DNA of 64,000 nucleotides from Bradyrhizobium sp. CSA112 (lineage in GTDB: Bacteria > Pseudomonadota > Alphaproteobacteria > Rhizobiales > Xanthobacteraceae): the NCBI RefSeq assembly GCF_029051645.1, contig NZ_JAACFS010000005.1, forward strand, positions 310,001 to 374,000, in the 5' to 3' direction. The position numbers and the translations under genes were made by a program. The notes beneath the pieces were generated by a model. That model saw nothing but the letters and a program-made list of their open reading frames with translations, did not search any database and was not told the DNA's origin. Positions within the stretch are counted from its first letter, which is position 1. The number at the start of each line of letters is the position of its first letter. Positions 52,889-61,539 of this stretch are shown one piece after another.

Positions 52889-54103
52889 ATGCTGCGAATG
52901 AGCCTCATCGCGACGCTCGCTTTCTCGCTTTGCCAAACCACAGCGCAAGCGCAAATGAGCCATCATCATCACGCTTCGGAAGCGGCATGCGAGGAGGTCG
53001 ACTTGCGCTGCGCGTCGAAGGTCACGCCGACCTTCGCGTCAGATGGAACGCTGTGGCTCGCCTGGATGGCGGGGGGCCGTATATCGGTGGCGAGTTCGAA
53101 GGATCAGGGACGCAGCTTTTCGACGGCGGTTCAGGTAACGAAGGATAAGCTCAACCTTGATTGGGGCCCCGATGCCCGTCCCCAGATCGTCGTCGAGAAA
53201 AGCGGCGGTATCGCACTGGCGTTTTCGACCTTCCGGGACAAGGCGTTCAACGGCCAGGTGCTCGCCACCCGTTCGACCGACGGCGGCCAGAGCTTTGCCG
53301 AGTTGCGGCCGATCACGTCGAGCAACGAGAGTCAGCGCTTTGTGGCGCTCGGCCTCGATGCTGATGGTTCGGTGTTTGCGGCCTGGATCGACAAGCGCAA
53401 CCGCGTGCCTGGGCAGCAGAGCGGAAAGAAGTATGAGGGGGCAGCGCTGTTCTTCGCGTCGTCGAAAGACGGCGGGGCGACCTATGCCGAGGCGCGGCTG
53501 GCGGCCGACAACACCTGCGAATGCTGCCGGCTTGGCCTCGCGTTCGCCGGCCCCGGCCGTCCCGCGGTCGTGTTCAGAAATATCTTCGAAGGCGGTGTGC
53601 GGGATCACGCGGTCATGACGTTCACCGATCCGGGGGCGCCGGGCGAGCTTCGCCGTGTCAGCAACGACAATTGGCAGATCGCAGCATGCCCACATCATGG
53701 GCCCAGTCTTTCGATCTCGCCTGCAGGGACCCATCACGTCACCTGGTACACCAACGGCAAGGCACGCAAGGGGCTGTTCTACGCCCGCTCGAATGACGAG
53801 GGCCGGACGTTTTCCGATCCGCTTCCGCTTGGCCGCGCCGATCGCAATCCCACGCGGCCGTACGTGCTGACGGGCGCGCGCGGCGCCACCATGGTCTGGA
53901 AGGAGTTCGACGGCGAGAAGACCGCGGTCAATGCGATGACGTCGCATGATGAGGGCAAGAGCTGGTCAAAGCCTGTCGCGATCGCCACGACGACGGATAC
54001 GTCCGACCACCCGTTGCTGGTCAGCGACGGACAGAAAGTCTATCTTTCCTGGATGACCAAGGCCGACGGATATCGCCTTCTGCCGATCGGAGACGGATCA
54101 TGA
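52889..54103 (+). CDS. Exported Asp-box (BNR/sialidase-fold) protein with a CECC motif
   Basis: A 404-residue protein with a signal peptide ending AQAQ, followed by HHHH near the new N terminus. It contains five Asp-box motifs of the S-x-D-x-G-x-x-[FWY] type (SKDQGRSF, STDGGQSF, SKDGGATY, SNDEGRTF, SHDEGKSW), so it should fold as a beta-propeller. It lacks the Arg triad of sialidases as far as can be judged. Cys210-Glu-Cys212-Cys213 and other His suggest metal binding. The start follows AGGAGGAG. It overlaps the next gene by 4 bp in a copper cluster; role is inferred as periplasmic copper binding or delivery. Confidence 0.7.
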   Translation: MLRMSLIATLAFSLCQTTAQAQMSHHHHASEAACEEVDLRCASKVTPTFASDGTLWLAWMAGGRISVASSKDQGRSFSTAVQVTKDKLNLDWGPDARPQIVVEKSGGIALAFSTFRDKAFNGQVLATRSTDGGQSFAELRPITSSNESQRFVALGLDADGSVFAAWIDKRNRVPGQQSGKKYEGAALFFASSKDGGATYAEARLAADNTCECCRLGLAFAGPGRPAVVFRNIFEGGVRDHAVMTFTDPGAPGELRRVSNDNWQIAACPHHGPSLSISPAGTHHVTWYTNGKARKGLFYARSNDEGRTFSDPLPLGRADRNPTRPYVLTGARGATMVWKEFDGEKTAVNAMTSHDEGKSWSKPVAIATTTDTSDHPLLVSDGQKVYLSWMTKADGYRLLPIGDGS

Positions 54104-54606
54104 AACGCTGCCTGCTGGCTGTGATATTCCTCATTGTCTCCCTGGCCGCCGTGCCGGGAGCCGAGGCGCCTTCCGAGTTCACGCTGAAGCCGTTCGTGCG
54201 GGGAAGCTGGCAGGACGTGCTGCGTTCGCACGCCGGGCGTCCGACGCTGGTGCATTTCTGGGGAGTTACCTGCGGCCCTTGCAAGATCGAATTGCCGCTG
54301 CTCGGACAATTCATGAAGGATCATTCCGAGCTCGACGTCGTGATGATCAGCGCCGATCTCGTTCCGAATCTGCCCGGCCCAACGCGCGCGATGCTGGACA
54401 AGGCCGGCCTGGGGTCGGCGGAGAACTGGATTTTCAGCGACGGTTTTGTCGAACGCCTCCGGTTCGAGATCGACCCGGCCTGGCAGGGCGAGATCCCGCG
54501 CACGCTGCTGATCGGGCGGGACGGAACCGTCACCACGATCGAAGGTTCGGCCGAAATACCGGACCTCGAAAAATGGCTGGACCAGCAAAAGGTCGCGAGC
54601 AAATAA
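54100..54606 (+). CDS. TlpA-like thiol-disulfide oxidoreductase
   Basis: A 168-residue exported thioredoxin-fold protein with signal peptide (residues 1-22) and active-site Cys58-Gly-Pro-Cys61 in FWGVTCGPCK. TlpA family members reduce Cys residues of copper-delivery proteins such as ScoI and CoxB. It overlaps the Asp-box gene by 4 bp, so it probably reduces its CECC cysteines or another partner. Cysteine-dependent role inferred from context. Confidence 0.85.
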   Translation: MKRCLLAVIFLIVSLAAVPGAEAPSEFTLKPFVRGSWQDVLRSHAGRPTLVHFWGVTCGPCKIELPLLGQFMKDHSELDVVMISADLVPNLPGPTRAMLDKAGLGSAENWIFSDGFVERLRFEIDPAWQGEIPRTLLIGRDGTVTTIEGSAEIPDLEKWLDQQKVASK

Positions 54607-54716
54607 AGACGCGCTCCCGCTATTGTGAATACTTACGTTGCGTTCTCAAGTTAAGGCAACAGCGGGCTTGGTCGTCCGCTGTGCCGGCCATACTTTCATA
54701 AATCGAAAGACATACG

Positions 54717-55220
54717 ATGAAACCTGTTCTGCAACTCTTCGCCTTCGCCGCCCTGTTTGCCCTCGTGGGTGCGCCCGCGCACGCCCAGGAGGTCAAGGCC
54801 GGCGAGCTCGTCATTACGCAAGCCTGGAGTCGCGCGACGCCTGGCGGCGCGAAGATTGCGGGTGGCTTTCTCACGATCGAGAACAAGGGCGCTGCGCCCG
54901 ACCGCCTGATCAGCGGCTCCGGCGATTTCGCCGGCAAGGTCGAGATTCACGAGATGGCGATGAACAACGGTGTCATGACTATGCGTCCGCTCGACAAGGG
55001 ATTGCCGATCGAGCCGGGCAAGACGGTCAAGCTCGCGCCGGGCGGCTACCATTTGATGCTGATGGATCTGAAGACGCCGCTCAAGAAGGGCGACAAGGTG
55101 CCGCTCACGCTCGAATTCGAGAAGGCCGGCAAGGTGACGCTGTCGCTCGACGTGCAGGGCGTTGGTGCGCAGGGCCCCGCTGGTGAAATGAAGCACGATC
55201 ACTCCGGCATGAAGAAGTAG
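54717..55220 (+). CDS. PCuAC-type periplasmic copper chaperone
   Basis: A 167-residue exported protein with signal peptide ending AHAQ. The Cu(I) site of the PCuAC family is present: His78, Met89, and His112-Leu-Met114 (EIHEMAMNNGVMTMRP, GGYHLMLM). An extra C-terminal tail EMKHDHSGMKK adds His and Met. Such proteins deliver copper to the CuA site of aa3 oxidase; PcuC is the Bradyrhizobium example. Last gene of the cluster; 110 bp after tlpA-like gene. Confidence 0.92.
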   Translation: MKPVLQLFAFAALFALVGAPAHAQEVKAGELVITQAWSRATPGGAKIAGGFLTIENKGAAPDRLISGSGDFAGKVEIHEMAMNNGVMTMRPLDKGLPIEPGKTVKLAPGGYHLMLMDLKTPLKKGDKVPLTLEFEKAGKVTLSLDVQGVGAQGPAGEMKHDHSGMKK

Positions 55221-55257
55221 AGAGGCGACGATAGCCTGGTTGTTGATCACGCCCCCA

Positions 55258-55389
55258 AAGGAGCGCTTGTGGTAGAGCCAACGGGTCCGGCCGCGGGCCC
55301 GGCCCGATGATAAACTCCGCGAAGCCCATCATCGCATGAACCGGTGCTGCCGGCATCGATGGGTATCGCTTTCGCTCCACCCATCCTAC
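55258..55389. repeat. Composite intergenic repeat before proS
   Basis: 55358-55389 is one arm of the 1444-1526 palindromic repeat (with one extra base). Upstream, 55279-55350 reads as a second element also related to the tail of the 37868-38048 repeat (CGGGCC/GCCCGG and GACCCGTTGGC types in inverted orientation). The rest of 55221-55564 holds no ORF. Confidence 0.55.
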
Positions 55390-55564
55390 GAACGCCTTCG
55401 CGGGGTATGACGCCGTTGTGAAGGCATGAGGACCAGGAGGCCTAAAAACGGCCCGAAAATCCGCCTTTCCGGCCGCTTTTCACCGGGCCTGGCCTTGTAT
55501 TTTCGCACCCGATCCGGTTTCACTGCACCTCTTCCGGTATCCCACTGATTCCTCGAGTTGACCT

Positions 55565-56884
55565 ATGCGATTGTCGCGGTTTTTTCTGCCCATCCTGAAA
55601 GAGAATCCGAAAGAGGCGGAGATCGTCTCGCATCGCCTGATGCTGCGCGCAGGCATGATGCGGCAGGAGGCGGCCGGCATTTACGCCTGGCTCCCGCTGG
55701 GCTTTCGAGTCCTGAAGAAAATCGAACAGATCGTTCGTGAGGAACAGGACCGCGCCGGTGCGCTGGAACTGTTGATGCCGACGCTGCAGCTCGCCGACCT
55801 CTGGCGCGAGAGCGGCCGCTATGACGCCTACGGTCCGGAGATGCTGCGCATCGCGGACCGCCACAAGCGCGAATTGCTGTACGGGCCGACCAACGAGGAA
55901 ATGATCACCGAGATCTTCCGCGCTTATGTGAAATCCTACAGGAACCTGCCGCTGAACCTCTATCACATCCAGTGGAAGTTCCGCGACGAGCAGCGTCCGC
56001 GTTTCGGCGTGATGCGCGGCCGCGAATTCCTGATGAAGGACGCTTATTCCTTCGACATCGACGAGGCGGCGGCGCGCCGTTCCTATAACCGGATGTTCGT
56101 CGCCTATCTGCGCACCTTCGCGCGGATGGGACTGAAGGCGATCCCGATGCGCGCCGAGACCGGCCCGATCGGCGGCGATCTCAGCCACGAATTCATCGTG
56201 CTGGCGGAAACCGGCGAGTCCGGCGTGTTCTGCAACAGCGATGTGCTCAACCTGCCGATCCCGCCCGACGATGTCGATTATGATGGCGATCTCACTGACA
56301 TCATCAAGCAGTGGACGTCGGTCTATGCAGCGACCGAGGACGTCCACGATGCCGCGCGCTACGAACGCGAAGTGCCGGCAGACAAGCGCGTCAATACCCG
56401 CGGCATCGAGGTCGGTCAGATCTTCTACTTCGGCACCAAATATTCCGATGCGATGAAGGCGCTGGTCGCAGGCCCCGACGGCGTCGACGTGCCGATCCAT
56501 GGCGGTTCCTACGGCGTCGGCGTCTCGCGCCTGGTTGGCGCCATCATCGAGGCCTGTCACGATGATGCCGGCATCAAATGGCCGGAAGCCGTGGCGCCAT
56601 TCACCGCCGTGATCTTGAACTTGAAGCAGGGCGATGCGGCCGTCGACGGCGCGTGCGAGAAGCTTTATCGGGAGCTTCAGGCCAAGGGCGTCGACGTGCT
56701 CTATGACGATACCGACCAGCGTGCGGGAGCGAAGTTCGCCGCCGCCGACCTGATCGGCATCCCCTGGCAGATTCTGGTGGGGCCGAAGGGCCTCGCCGAG
56801 GGCAAGCTCGAGATCAAGCGGCGCAGCGACGGTTCGCGCGAGAATCTCAGCCCGGCTGAAGTGGTGGCGAAGATCGCGGGATAA
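55565..56884 (+). CDS. proS: Prolyl-tRNA synthetase (short alphaproteobacterial type)
   Basis: A 439-residue class II synthetase that charges tRNA-Pro. Motif 1 region near [20 protein letters not shown], motif 2 [25 protein letters not shown], and motif 3 [17 protein letters not shown] are present, with the anticodon-binding domain at the C terminus. It lacks the editing (INS) domain found in E. coli ProRS, as is usual for alphaproteobacteria. Start site is only weakly supported. Confidence 0.95.
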   Translation: MRLSRFFLPILKENPKEAEIVSHRLMLRAGMMRQEAAGIYAWLPLGFRVLKKIEQIVREEQDRAGALELLMPTLQLADLWRESGRYDAYGPEMLRIADRHKRELLYGPTNEEMITEIFRAYVKSYRNLPLNLYHIQWKFRDEQRPRFGVMRGREFLMKDAYSFDIDEAAARRSYNRMFVAYLRTFARMGLKAIPMRAETGPIGGDLSHEFIVLAETGESGVFCNSDVLNLPIPPDDVDYDGDLTDIIKQWTSVYAATEDVHDAARYEREVPADKRVNTRGIEVGQIFYFGTKYSDAMKALVAGPDGVDVPIHGGSYGVGVSRLVGAIIEACHDDAGIKWPEAVAPFTAVILNLKQGDAAVDGACEKLYRELQAKGVDVLYDDTDQRAGAKFAAADLIGIPWQILVGPKGLAEGKLEIKRRSDGSRENLSPAEVVAKIAG

Positions 56885-56953
56885 CATATCCACCGCGGCG
56901 GGAATGTTGGCCAATAAGGCCACATTTGGCCCGAATCATGGGATTATCGAGTA

Positions 56954-58234
56954 ATGGATGAGACCATGAACGAGACAGCCCGAACTCCGCCCTTTGCGCC
57001 CTTCGAATGGCTGCTGTCCGGGCGATACCTGCGTGCGCGTCGCAAGGAAGGCTTCATTTCGGTCATCGCCGGCTTTTCGTTCCTCGGCATTATGCTCGGC
57101 GTCGCCACGCTGATCATCGTGATGGCCGTGATGAACGGCTTCCGCAAGGAACTTCTGGACAAGATCCTCGGGCTGAACGGCCATCTCCTGATACAACCGC
57201 TGGAATCGCCGCTGACCGACTGGAAGGACGTCGCCGAGCGCATCAGCCAGGTCGACGGCATCCGCCTTGCCGCGCCGGTCGTGGACGGTCAGGCGCTGGC
57301 GTCCTCGGCCTTCAACGCCGCCGGCGTGCTGGTGCGTGGTATGCGCTCTGCGGACCTGAACAACCTCACCTCGATCGCCAAGAACATCAAACAGGGCACG
57401 ATGGAAGGTTTTGACGAGGGGCAGGGCGTCATCATCGGACGCCGGCTCGCCGATCAATTGTCGCTGCACGCCGGCGACACCATCACGCTGGTCGCGCCCA
57501 AGGGTGCGGTGACCCCGATGGGAACCACGCCGCGTATCAAGCCTTACAAGGTGGCGGCCGTGTTCGAGATCGGCATGTCCGAATATGACGCCAGCTTCGT
57601 GTTCATGCCGCTGCCGGAGTCCCAGGCCTATTTCAACCGCAAGGACGACGTGACCGCGATCGAGGTGTTCACTACAAATCCCGATCGAATCGACGCGTTC
57701 CGCAAGAGCGTGACGGAGGCGGCCGGGCGGCCGGTGTTCCTGGTCGACTGGCGGCAGCGCAATTCGACCTTCTTCAACGCGCTTCAGGTCGAGCGCAACG
57801 TGATGTTTTTGATCCTGACCATGATCGTGCTGGTTGCCGCGCTCAACATCGTCTCCGGCCTGATCATGCTGGTCAAGGACAAGGGGCAGGACATCGCCAT
57901 CCTGCGCACGATGGGCGCCTCGCAAGGCTCGATCATGCGGATATTCCTGATCACGGGGGCGGCGATCGGCGTGGTCGGCACGCTGACCGGATTCTTCGTC
58001 GGCATGCTGATCTGCCTGAACATCGAATCGATCCGGCAGTTCCTGTCCTGGATGACCAACACCGAATTGTTCTCGCCGGAACTCTATTTCCTCTCCAGGC
58101 TTCCGGCCGAGATCGATTTCGGCGAGACCACCGCGGTCGTGATCATGGCGCTGACGCTGTCGTTCCTGGCGACGCTCTATCCGTCGTGGCGCGCCGCGCG
58201 CCTCGATCCCGTCGACGCGCTCCGGTATGAGTGA
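56954..58234 (+). CDS. lolC: Lipoprotein-releasing system permease (LolC/LolE family)
   Basis: A 426-residue inner-membrane permease that releases lipoproteins to LolA. Four transmembrane helices (about residues 28-55, 275-300, 325-350, 385-405) flank a large periplasmic domain, and the FtsX-like C terminus ends [19 protein letters not shown]. Only one LolC/E protein is present, so it probably works as a homodimer. An internal ATG at 56966 is an alternative start. It overlaps lolD by 8 bp. Confidence 0.93.
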   Translation: MDETMNETARTPPFAPFEWLLSGRYLRARRKEGFISVIAGFSFLGIMLGVATLIIVMAVMNGFRKELLDKILGLNGHLLIQPLESPLTDWKDVAERISQVDGIRLAAPVVDGQALASSAFNAAGVLVRGMRSADLNNLTSIAKNIKQGTMEGFDEGQGVIIGRRLADQLSLHAGDTITLVAPKGAVTPMGTTPRIKPYKVAAVFEIGMSEYDASFVFMPLPESQAYFNRKDDVTAIEVFTTNPDRIDAFRKSVTEAAGRPVFLVDWRQRNSTFFNALQVERNVMFLILTMIVLVAALNIVSGLIMLVKDKGQDIAILRTMGASQGSIMRIFLITGAAIGVVGTLTGFFVGMLICLNIESIRQFLSWMTNTELFSPELYFLSRLPAEIDFGETTAVVIMALTLSFLATLYPSWRAARLDPVDALRYE

Positions 58235-58940
58235 GGACGCGATGGCCGAGGAGGCGGAAGATGTACCGGTTATCTATCTCCACGAGATAAAACGCGAGTA
58301 CAGGCAGGGTGAGGCGACGTTGACCATTCTCAACGGCGCCAAGCTCGCGCTGTGGGCGGGGCAATCGGTGGCGCTGGTGGCGCCGTCGGGTTCGGGCAAA
58401 TCGACGCTGCTGCACATCGCAGGCCTGCTCGAGAGTCCGGATGACGGCGAGGTCTATGTCGCGGGCACGCCGACCTCGCAATTGTCCGACATCGACCGCA
58501 CCCAGATCCGGCGCTCCGACATCGGCTTCGTCTATCAGTCGCACCGGCTGCTGCCGGAATTCACCGCGCTCGAAAACGTCATGCTGCCGCAGATGATCCG
58601 CGGCCTCAAAAGGTCCGAGACCATCAAGCGTTCGGAGGAAATCCTCGCCTATCTCGGCCTCGGCGACCGCATCACGCACCGGCCGGCCGAACTTTCCGGC
58701 GGCGAACAGCAGCGCGTCGCTATTGCGCGCGCGGTGGCCAACGCGCCGCGCGCGCTATTGGCCGACGAGCCGACCGGAAATCTCGATCCGCATACCGCCG
58801 ATCATGTGTTCAACGCGCTGATGCAGCTCGTGAAGGCGACGCAGGTCGCGATGCTGATCGCCACCCACAACATGGAGCTTGCCGGCCGGATGGACCGGCG
58901 GGTGTCGCTGGTCGATGGCCGGGTCGTCGAAATGGAGTAG
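58227..58940 (+). CDS. lolD: Lipoprotein-releasing system ATP-binding protein LolD
   Basis: A 237-residue ABC ATPase. Walker [13 protein letters not shown], signature [14 protein letters not shown], Walker [13 protein letters not shown], and the H-loop ATHNMEL are intact. It powers the adjacent LolC/E permease. ATG 58242 could also be used. Confidence 0.95.
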   Translation: MSEDAMAEEAEDVPVIYLHEIKREYRQGEATLTILNGAKLALWAGQSVALVAPSGSGKSTLLHIAGLLESPDDGEVYVAGTPTSQLSDIDRTQIRRSDIGFVYQSHRLLPEFTALENVMLPQMIRGLKRSETIKRSEEILAYLGLGDRITHRPAELSGGEQQRVAIARAVANAPRALLADEPTGNLDPHTADHVFNALMQLVKATQVAMLIATHNMELAGRMDRRVSLVDGRVVEME

Positions 58941-58946
58941 CGGCGT

Positions 58947-59201
58947 TCAGTAAACGCCGCGCTTGCGCACCGGCCGATCCTGATAGGCGTTCGACGCGTA
59001 GGGATTGGGCACGCATTGTGCCGCGCGCCCCGAGGCGGACAGATTACACTGCGACAGCGACGTATAACGGCACTCGTAGTAGGTGGCCGGGCCGTAGACG
59101 CGCAGGCAGACCGGATAGTCGGAGCCGTAGGTCTGCGCCCGAGCCGGCGCCGAAGCGGAGATCGTTGCAATCGCCAGGATCGCCAAAACCGGAATGCGCA
59201 T
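58947..59201 (-). CDS. DUF3551 family exported protein 1
   Basis: An 84-residue exported protein with signal peptide (ends ARAQTYG) and four conserved Cys in the pattern YPVCLRVY, YYECRYTS, SQCNLSASGR, QCVPNPY, the DUF3551 signature. AGGGAG precedes ATG 59201. Function unknown; the Cys suggest two disulfides. First of three tandem genes. Confidence 0.82.
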   Translation of the reverse strand: MRIPVLAILAIATISASAPARAQTYGSDYPVCLRVYGPATYYECRYTSLSQCNLSASGRAAQCVPNPYASNAYQDRPVRKRGVY

Positions 59202-59308
59202 CAAAATCTCCCTTGAGACGTGCGATCGGTCCGCATGTGCAGACGGCCAGCAGATATTCGACGCGCTCCGGCGTCAAATCACGTTCGCGCGCTACAAAGG
59301 GCTCCCGT

Positions 59309-59578
59309 TCAGTAGCCGTTGCGGTAACGCTTGTAGCGGCGTGCCGACGGTTCTTGCGATGCATGTGCGAAATACGGATTGATCTCGCATTGCGCCGAGC
59401 GGCCCGACGCCGACATGTTGCATTGAGGCAGGGAGGTATAGGCACATTCGTAGTAGTTGATCCCCCTGTTATAAACATGCAGGCAAACTGGATAGCGGGG
59501 ATCGTAAGTCTGTGCCTGCGCCGGTGCCACTGCCGAGGCCGCTCCGATTGTCAAAATAGCCAAAGCAAAAATACGCAT
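59309..59578 (-). CDS. DUF3551 family exported protein 2
   Basis: An 89-residue exported protein of the same family, with Cys in YPVCLHVY, YYECAYTS, QCNMSASGR and QCEINPY, closer to copy 1 than to copy 3. ATG 59578 has AGGGAG upstream. The 90 bp before its start match the 90 bp before copy 1 almost base for base, so gene and leader were duplicated together. Confidence 0.82.
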   Translation of the reverse strand: MRIFALAILTIGAASAVAPAQAQTYDPRYPVCLHVYNRGINYYECAYTSLPQCNMSASGRSAQCEINPYFAHASQEPSARRYKRYRNGY

Positions 59579-59735
59579 CCGAATCTCCCTTGAGAACTGC
59601 GATCGGTCCGCATCTGCATAATAGGCCAGCAGACATTCGCCGCGCGCCGGCGTCAAATCACGTTCGCGCGCAGCCAAGTGCCGGCGTGCAGAGGGCTCGC
59701 GTGCGGAGTGTCTCGACGGTGAACGGCGCCGCCGC

Positions 59736-60029
59736 TCAGTATCTGCCGTAGCCGGGGGCGGGCGGCAGCGTGCGGCCCGGCAGCGGGCGATAGGCCGCGG
59801 GCGGCGGTTCACTCGCGCCGACATAATAGGGATTGGCGATGCAATAGAGAAAGCGTCCCGATGCGGTCGCCTGGCACTGCTCGTAACTGGTGAAAGTGCA
59901 GTGGCTCAGCGCCGGATACTCGTCTCCCTGAAGGCAGAACGGATATCGGGTGCCGACCGCTTCGGCAGGCGCGGCGCCGAGCGCTGCCAATCCGCTCGCG
60001 GCCAGCACGGCCAGAATCGCTCTACGCAT
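59736..60029 (-). CDS. DUF3551 family exported protein 3
   Basis: A 97-residue exported protein with signal peptide ending AEAVG and Cys in YPFCLQ, SHCTFTS, QCQATASGR, YCIANPY, followed by a proline-rich C terminus. More divergent than copies 1 and 2. A GGAG site precedes ATG 60029; upstream in-frame codons are unlikely. Confidence 0.8.
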   Translation of the reverse strand: MRRAILAVLAASGLAALGAAPAEAVGTRYPFCLQGDEYPALSHCTFTSYEQCQATASGRFLYCIANPYYVGASEPPPAAYRPLPGRTLPPAPGYGRY

Positions 60030-60326
60030 TCGAATCTCCTTCATGAGTATGACGGCTTCGCCGTTCCATTTTCATCGACACAAGCCGCACCTGCGCAATT
60101 TCGTCAACCCGTTCCACCTTGCATTACCGCCACACAACTAAATGTGATTTTTTGCGGCGAGCTCCGGAGCAAAGTTTCGAAAAACGCCTGCAACACAACA
60201 TTAACTTGCGTCCACACTGGGGCCGTTTCGTGGGAGTTGTTGCAGTGAGGTTACAGCAATTCGAGCTGACGATGCTATGAGCATGCCGCGGCCTTGGGGG
60301 CTGTCAAAAAGGAATGGGAATAAAGA

Positions 60327-61070
60327 ATGAAGAAGGTTTTGCTTGTTACGGCCAGTCTGATCGCGCTCGGCGCGGCTGCGCCGGCTGTTGCTGCTGATCT
60401 CGCTGCGCGCCCTTACACCAAGGCGCCCCCGATGGTCGCTGCTGTGTATGATTGGACCGGTTTCTACATCGGTGCGAACGGCGGCTGGGGTTCGAGCCGC
60501 AACGAGTGGGATTCGGTTCCGCCTTCTGGTCTCGTCGGCCCCGAGGGCTCCCATGATGCGACTGGCGGAACGGTCGGTGGTCAGATCGGCTATCGCTGGC
60601 AGGCTGGCACCTGGGTGTTCGGCGTTGAAGCCCAGGGCAACTGGGCCGACCTCTCGGGCAGCAACTTGAGCCAGGTGTTCGCTACTCGCAACCACACGAA
60701 CGTCGATGCGTTCGGCCTGTTCACCGGTCAGGTTGGTTATGCCGTCAACAACGTCCTGCTCTACGTCAAGGGCGGTGCTGCGGTGACCTCGAATAGCTAC
60801 CGCATCACCAACTTCGCTGGCGCGACCATTGGCGTCACCGGCGATGACACCCGCTGGGGCGGCACGATCGGCGCAGGCCTCGAATACGCCTTCGCCCCGA
60901 ACTGGTCGGTTGGCGTCGAGTACAATCACCTGTTCATGCAGGACCGTACCTACACCTTCACCAATCCGGCTGGCGGCTTCGTGGGTACCGACCGCATCAG
61001 CCAGGACGTCGATCTCGTCACCGCCCGCCTGAACTACAAGTTCGGCGGCCCGACCATCGCGCGATACTGA
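60327..61070 (+). CDS. Outer-membrane beta-barrel protein (Omp25/31 type)
   Basis: A 247-residue porin-like barrel with signal peptide ending AVAAD and the typical start DWTGFYIGANGGWG. Eight alternating beta strands can be followed, ending RLNYKFGGPTIARY with C-terminal aromatic. The terminator after it and a long leader fit an abundant, well-expressed protein. Similar proteins are the major Omp25/RopB-class barrels in Rhizobiales. Confidence 0.92.
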   Translation: MKKVLLVTASLIALGAAAPAVAADLAARPYTKAPPMVAAVYDWTGFYIGANGGWGSSRNEWDSVPPSGLVGPEGSHDATGGTVGGQIGYRWQAGTWVFGVEAQGNWADLSGSNLSQVFATRNHTNVDAFGLFTGQVGYAVNNVLLYVKGGAAVTSNSYRITNFAGATIGVTGDDTRWGGTIGAGLEYAFAPNWSVGVEYNHLFMQDRTYTFTNPAGGFVGTDRISQDVDLVTARLNYKFGGPTIARY

Positions 61071-61098
61071 TCTTTCGCGATTCTCGCGAATCATCGAG

Positions 61099-61127
61099 GC
61101 CCCGGGCGTTGCCCGGGGCTTTTTTAT
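61099..61127 (+). terminator. Rho-independent terminator of the porin gene
   Basis: Stem GCCCCGGGC/GCCCGGGGC with loop GTT followed by TTTTTT, 28 bp after the porin stop. Confidence 0.92.
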
Positions 61128-61198
61128 TGCGGCGGGCTTCCGGGTTAACCAAACGGGAATTGTCGCAGAAGATGCCGTGAGACGGGCCTTGACTCCTA

Positions 61199-61231
61199 GA
61201 ACAAAAAAGGAACATTGTTCCTCATATGTTC
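61199..61231 (+). promoter_or_regulatory. Double LexA operator (SOS box pair)
   Basis: GAAC-N7-GAAC at 61199-61213 and GTTC-N7-GTTC at 61217-61231 are the two orientations of the alphaproteobacterial LexA box, joined by ATT so that GAACATTGTTC forms the centre. TTGACT at 61189-61194 is a good -35, and the boxes cover the expected -10 and start point. LexA would block the promoter until DNA damage. Confidence 0.8.
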
Positions 61232-61253
61232 TCGAACCGTAGGGAGTCGGACC

Positions 61254-61352
61254 ATGTTGCGGATGTTCGTGGAAGAAGCGGCGGCGCTGGCGTCGATTAC
61301 GCTGTTTGTCGGGATGATCGCAGTTTGGGCGCAGGTGATTCCGCAGCTTTGA
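61254..61352 (+). CDS. Probable SOS-induced membrane microprotein
   Basis: A 32-residue ORF with a basic/acidic N terminus (MLRMFVEEAAALAS) and one transmembrane segment, about residues 9-29, ending in PQL. ATG 61254 follows AGGGAG at good distance. It lies 23 bp after a double LexA operator. In design (length, single helix, SOS control) it resembles Caulobacter SidA, a 29-residue LexA-controlled division inhibitor; sequence homology was not tested. The space to dnaE (61353-61539) holds nothing else. Confidence 0.7.
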   Translation: MLRMFVEEAAALASITLFVGMIAVWAQVIPQL

Positions 61353-61539
61353 TGCGGGTCGGAAACCTGACCCGGGCCGTCCAGTGGACGGGTTGGGGAA
61401 AAGCCGGATGGCGGGCGCGGAGGCTGCGTTCCGCGTGGACTCGGCAAGGCCGAGGCATCACCATTGCGGCCGGCGAGTCGGCGCGCATCAGCGGCCCGCG
61501 ATCGTTCCCCACCATGATGCAAGAGCCCGTTAAGCAACC

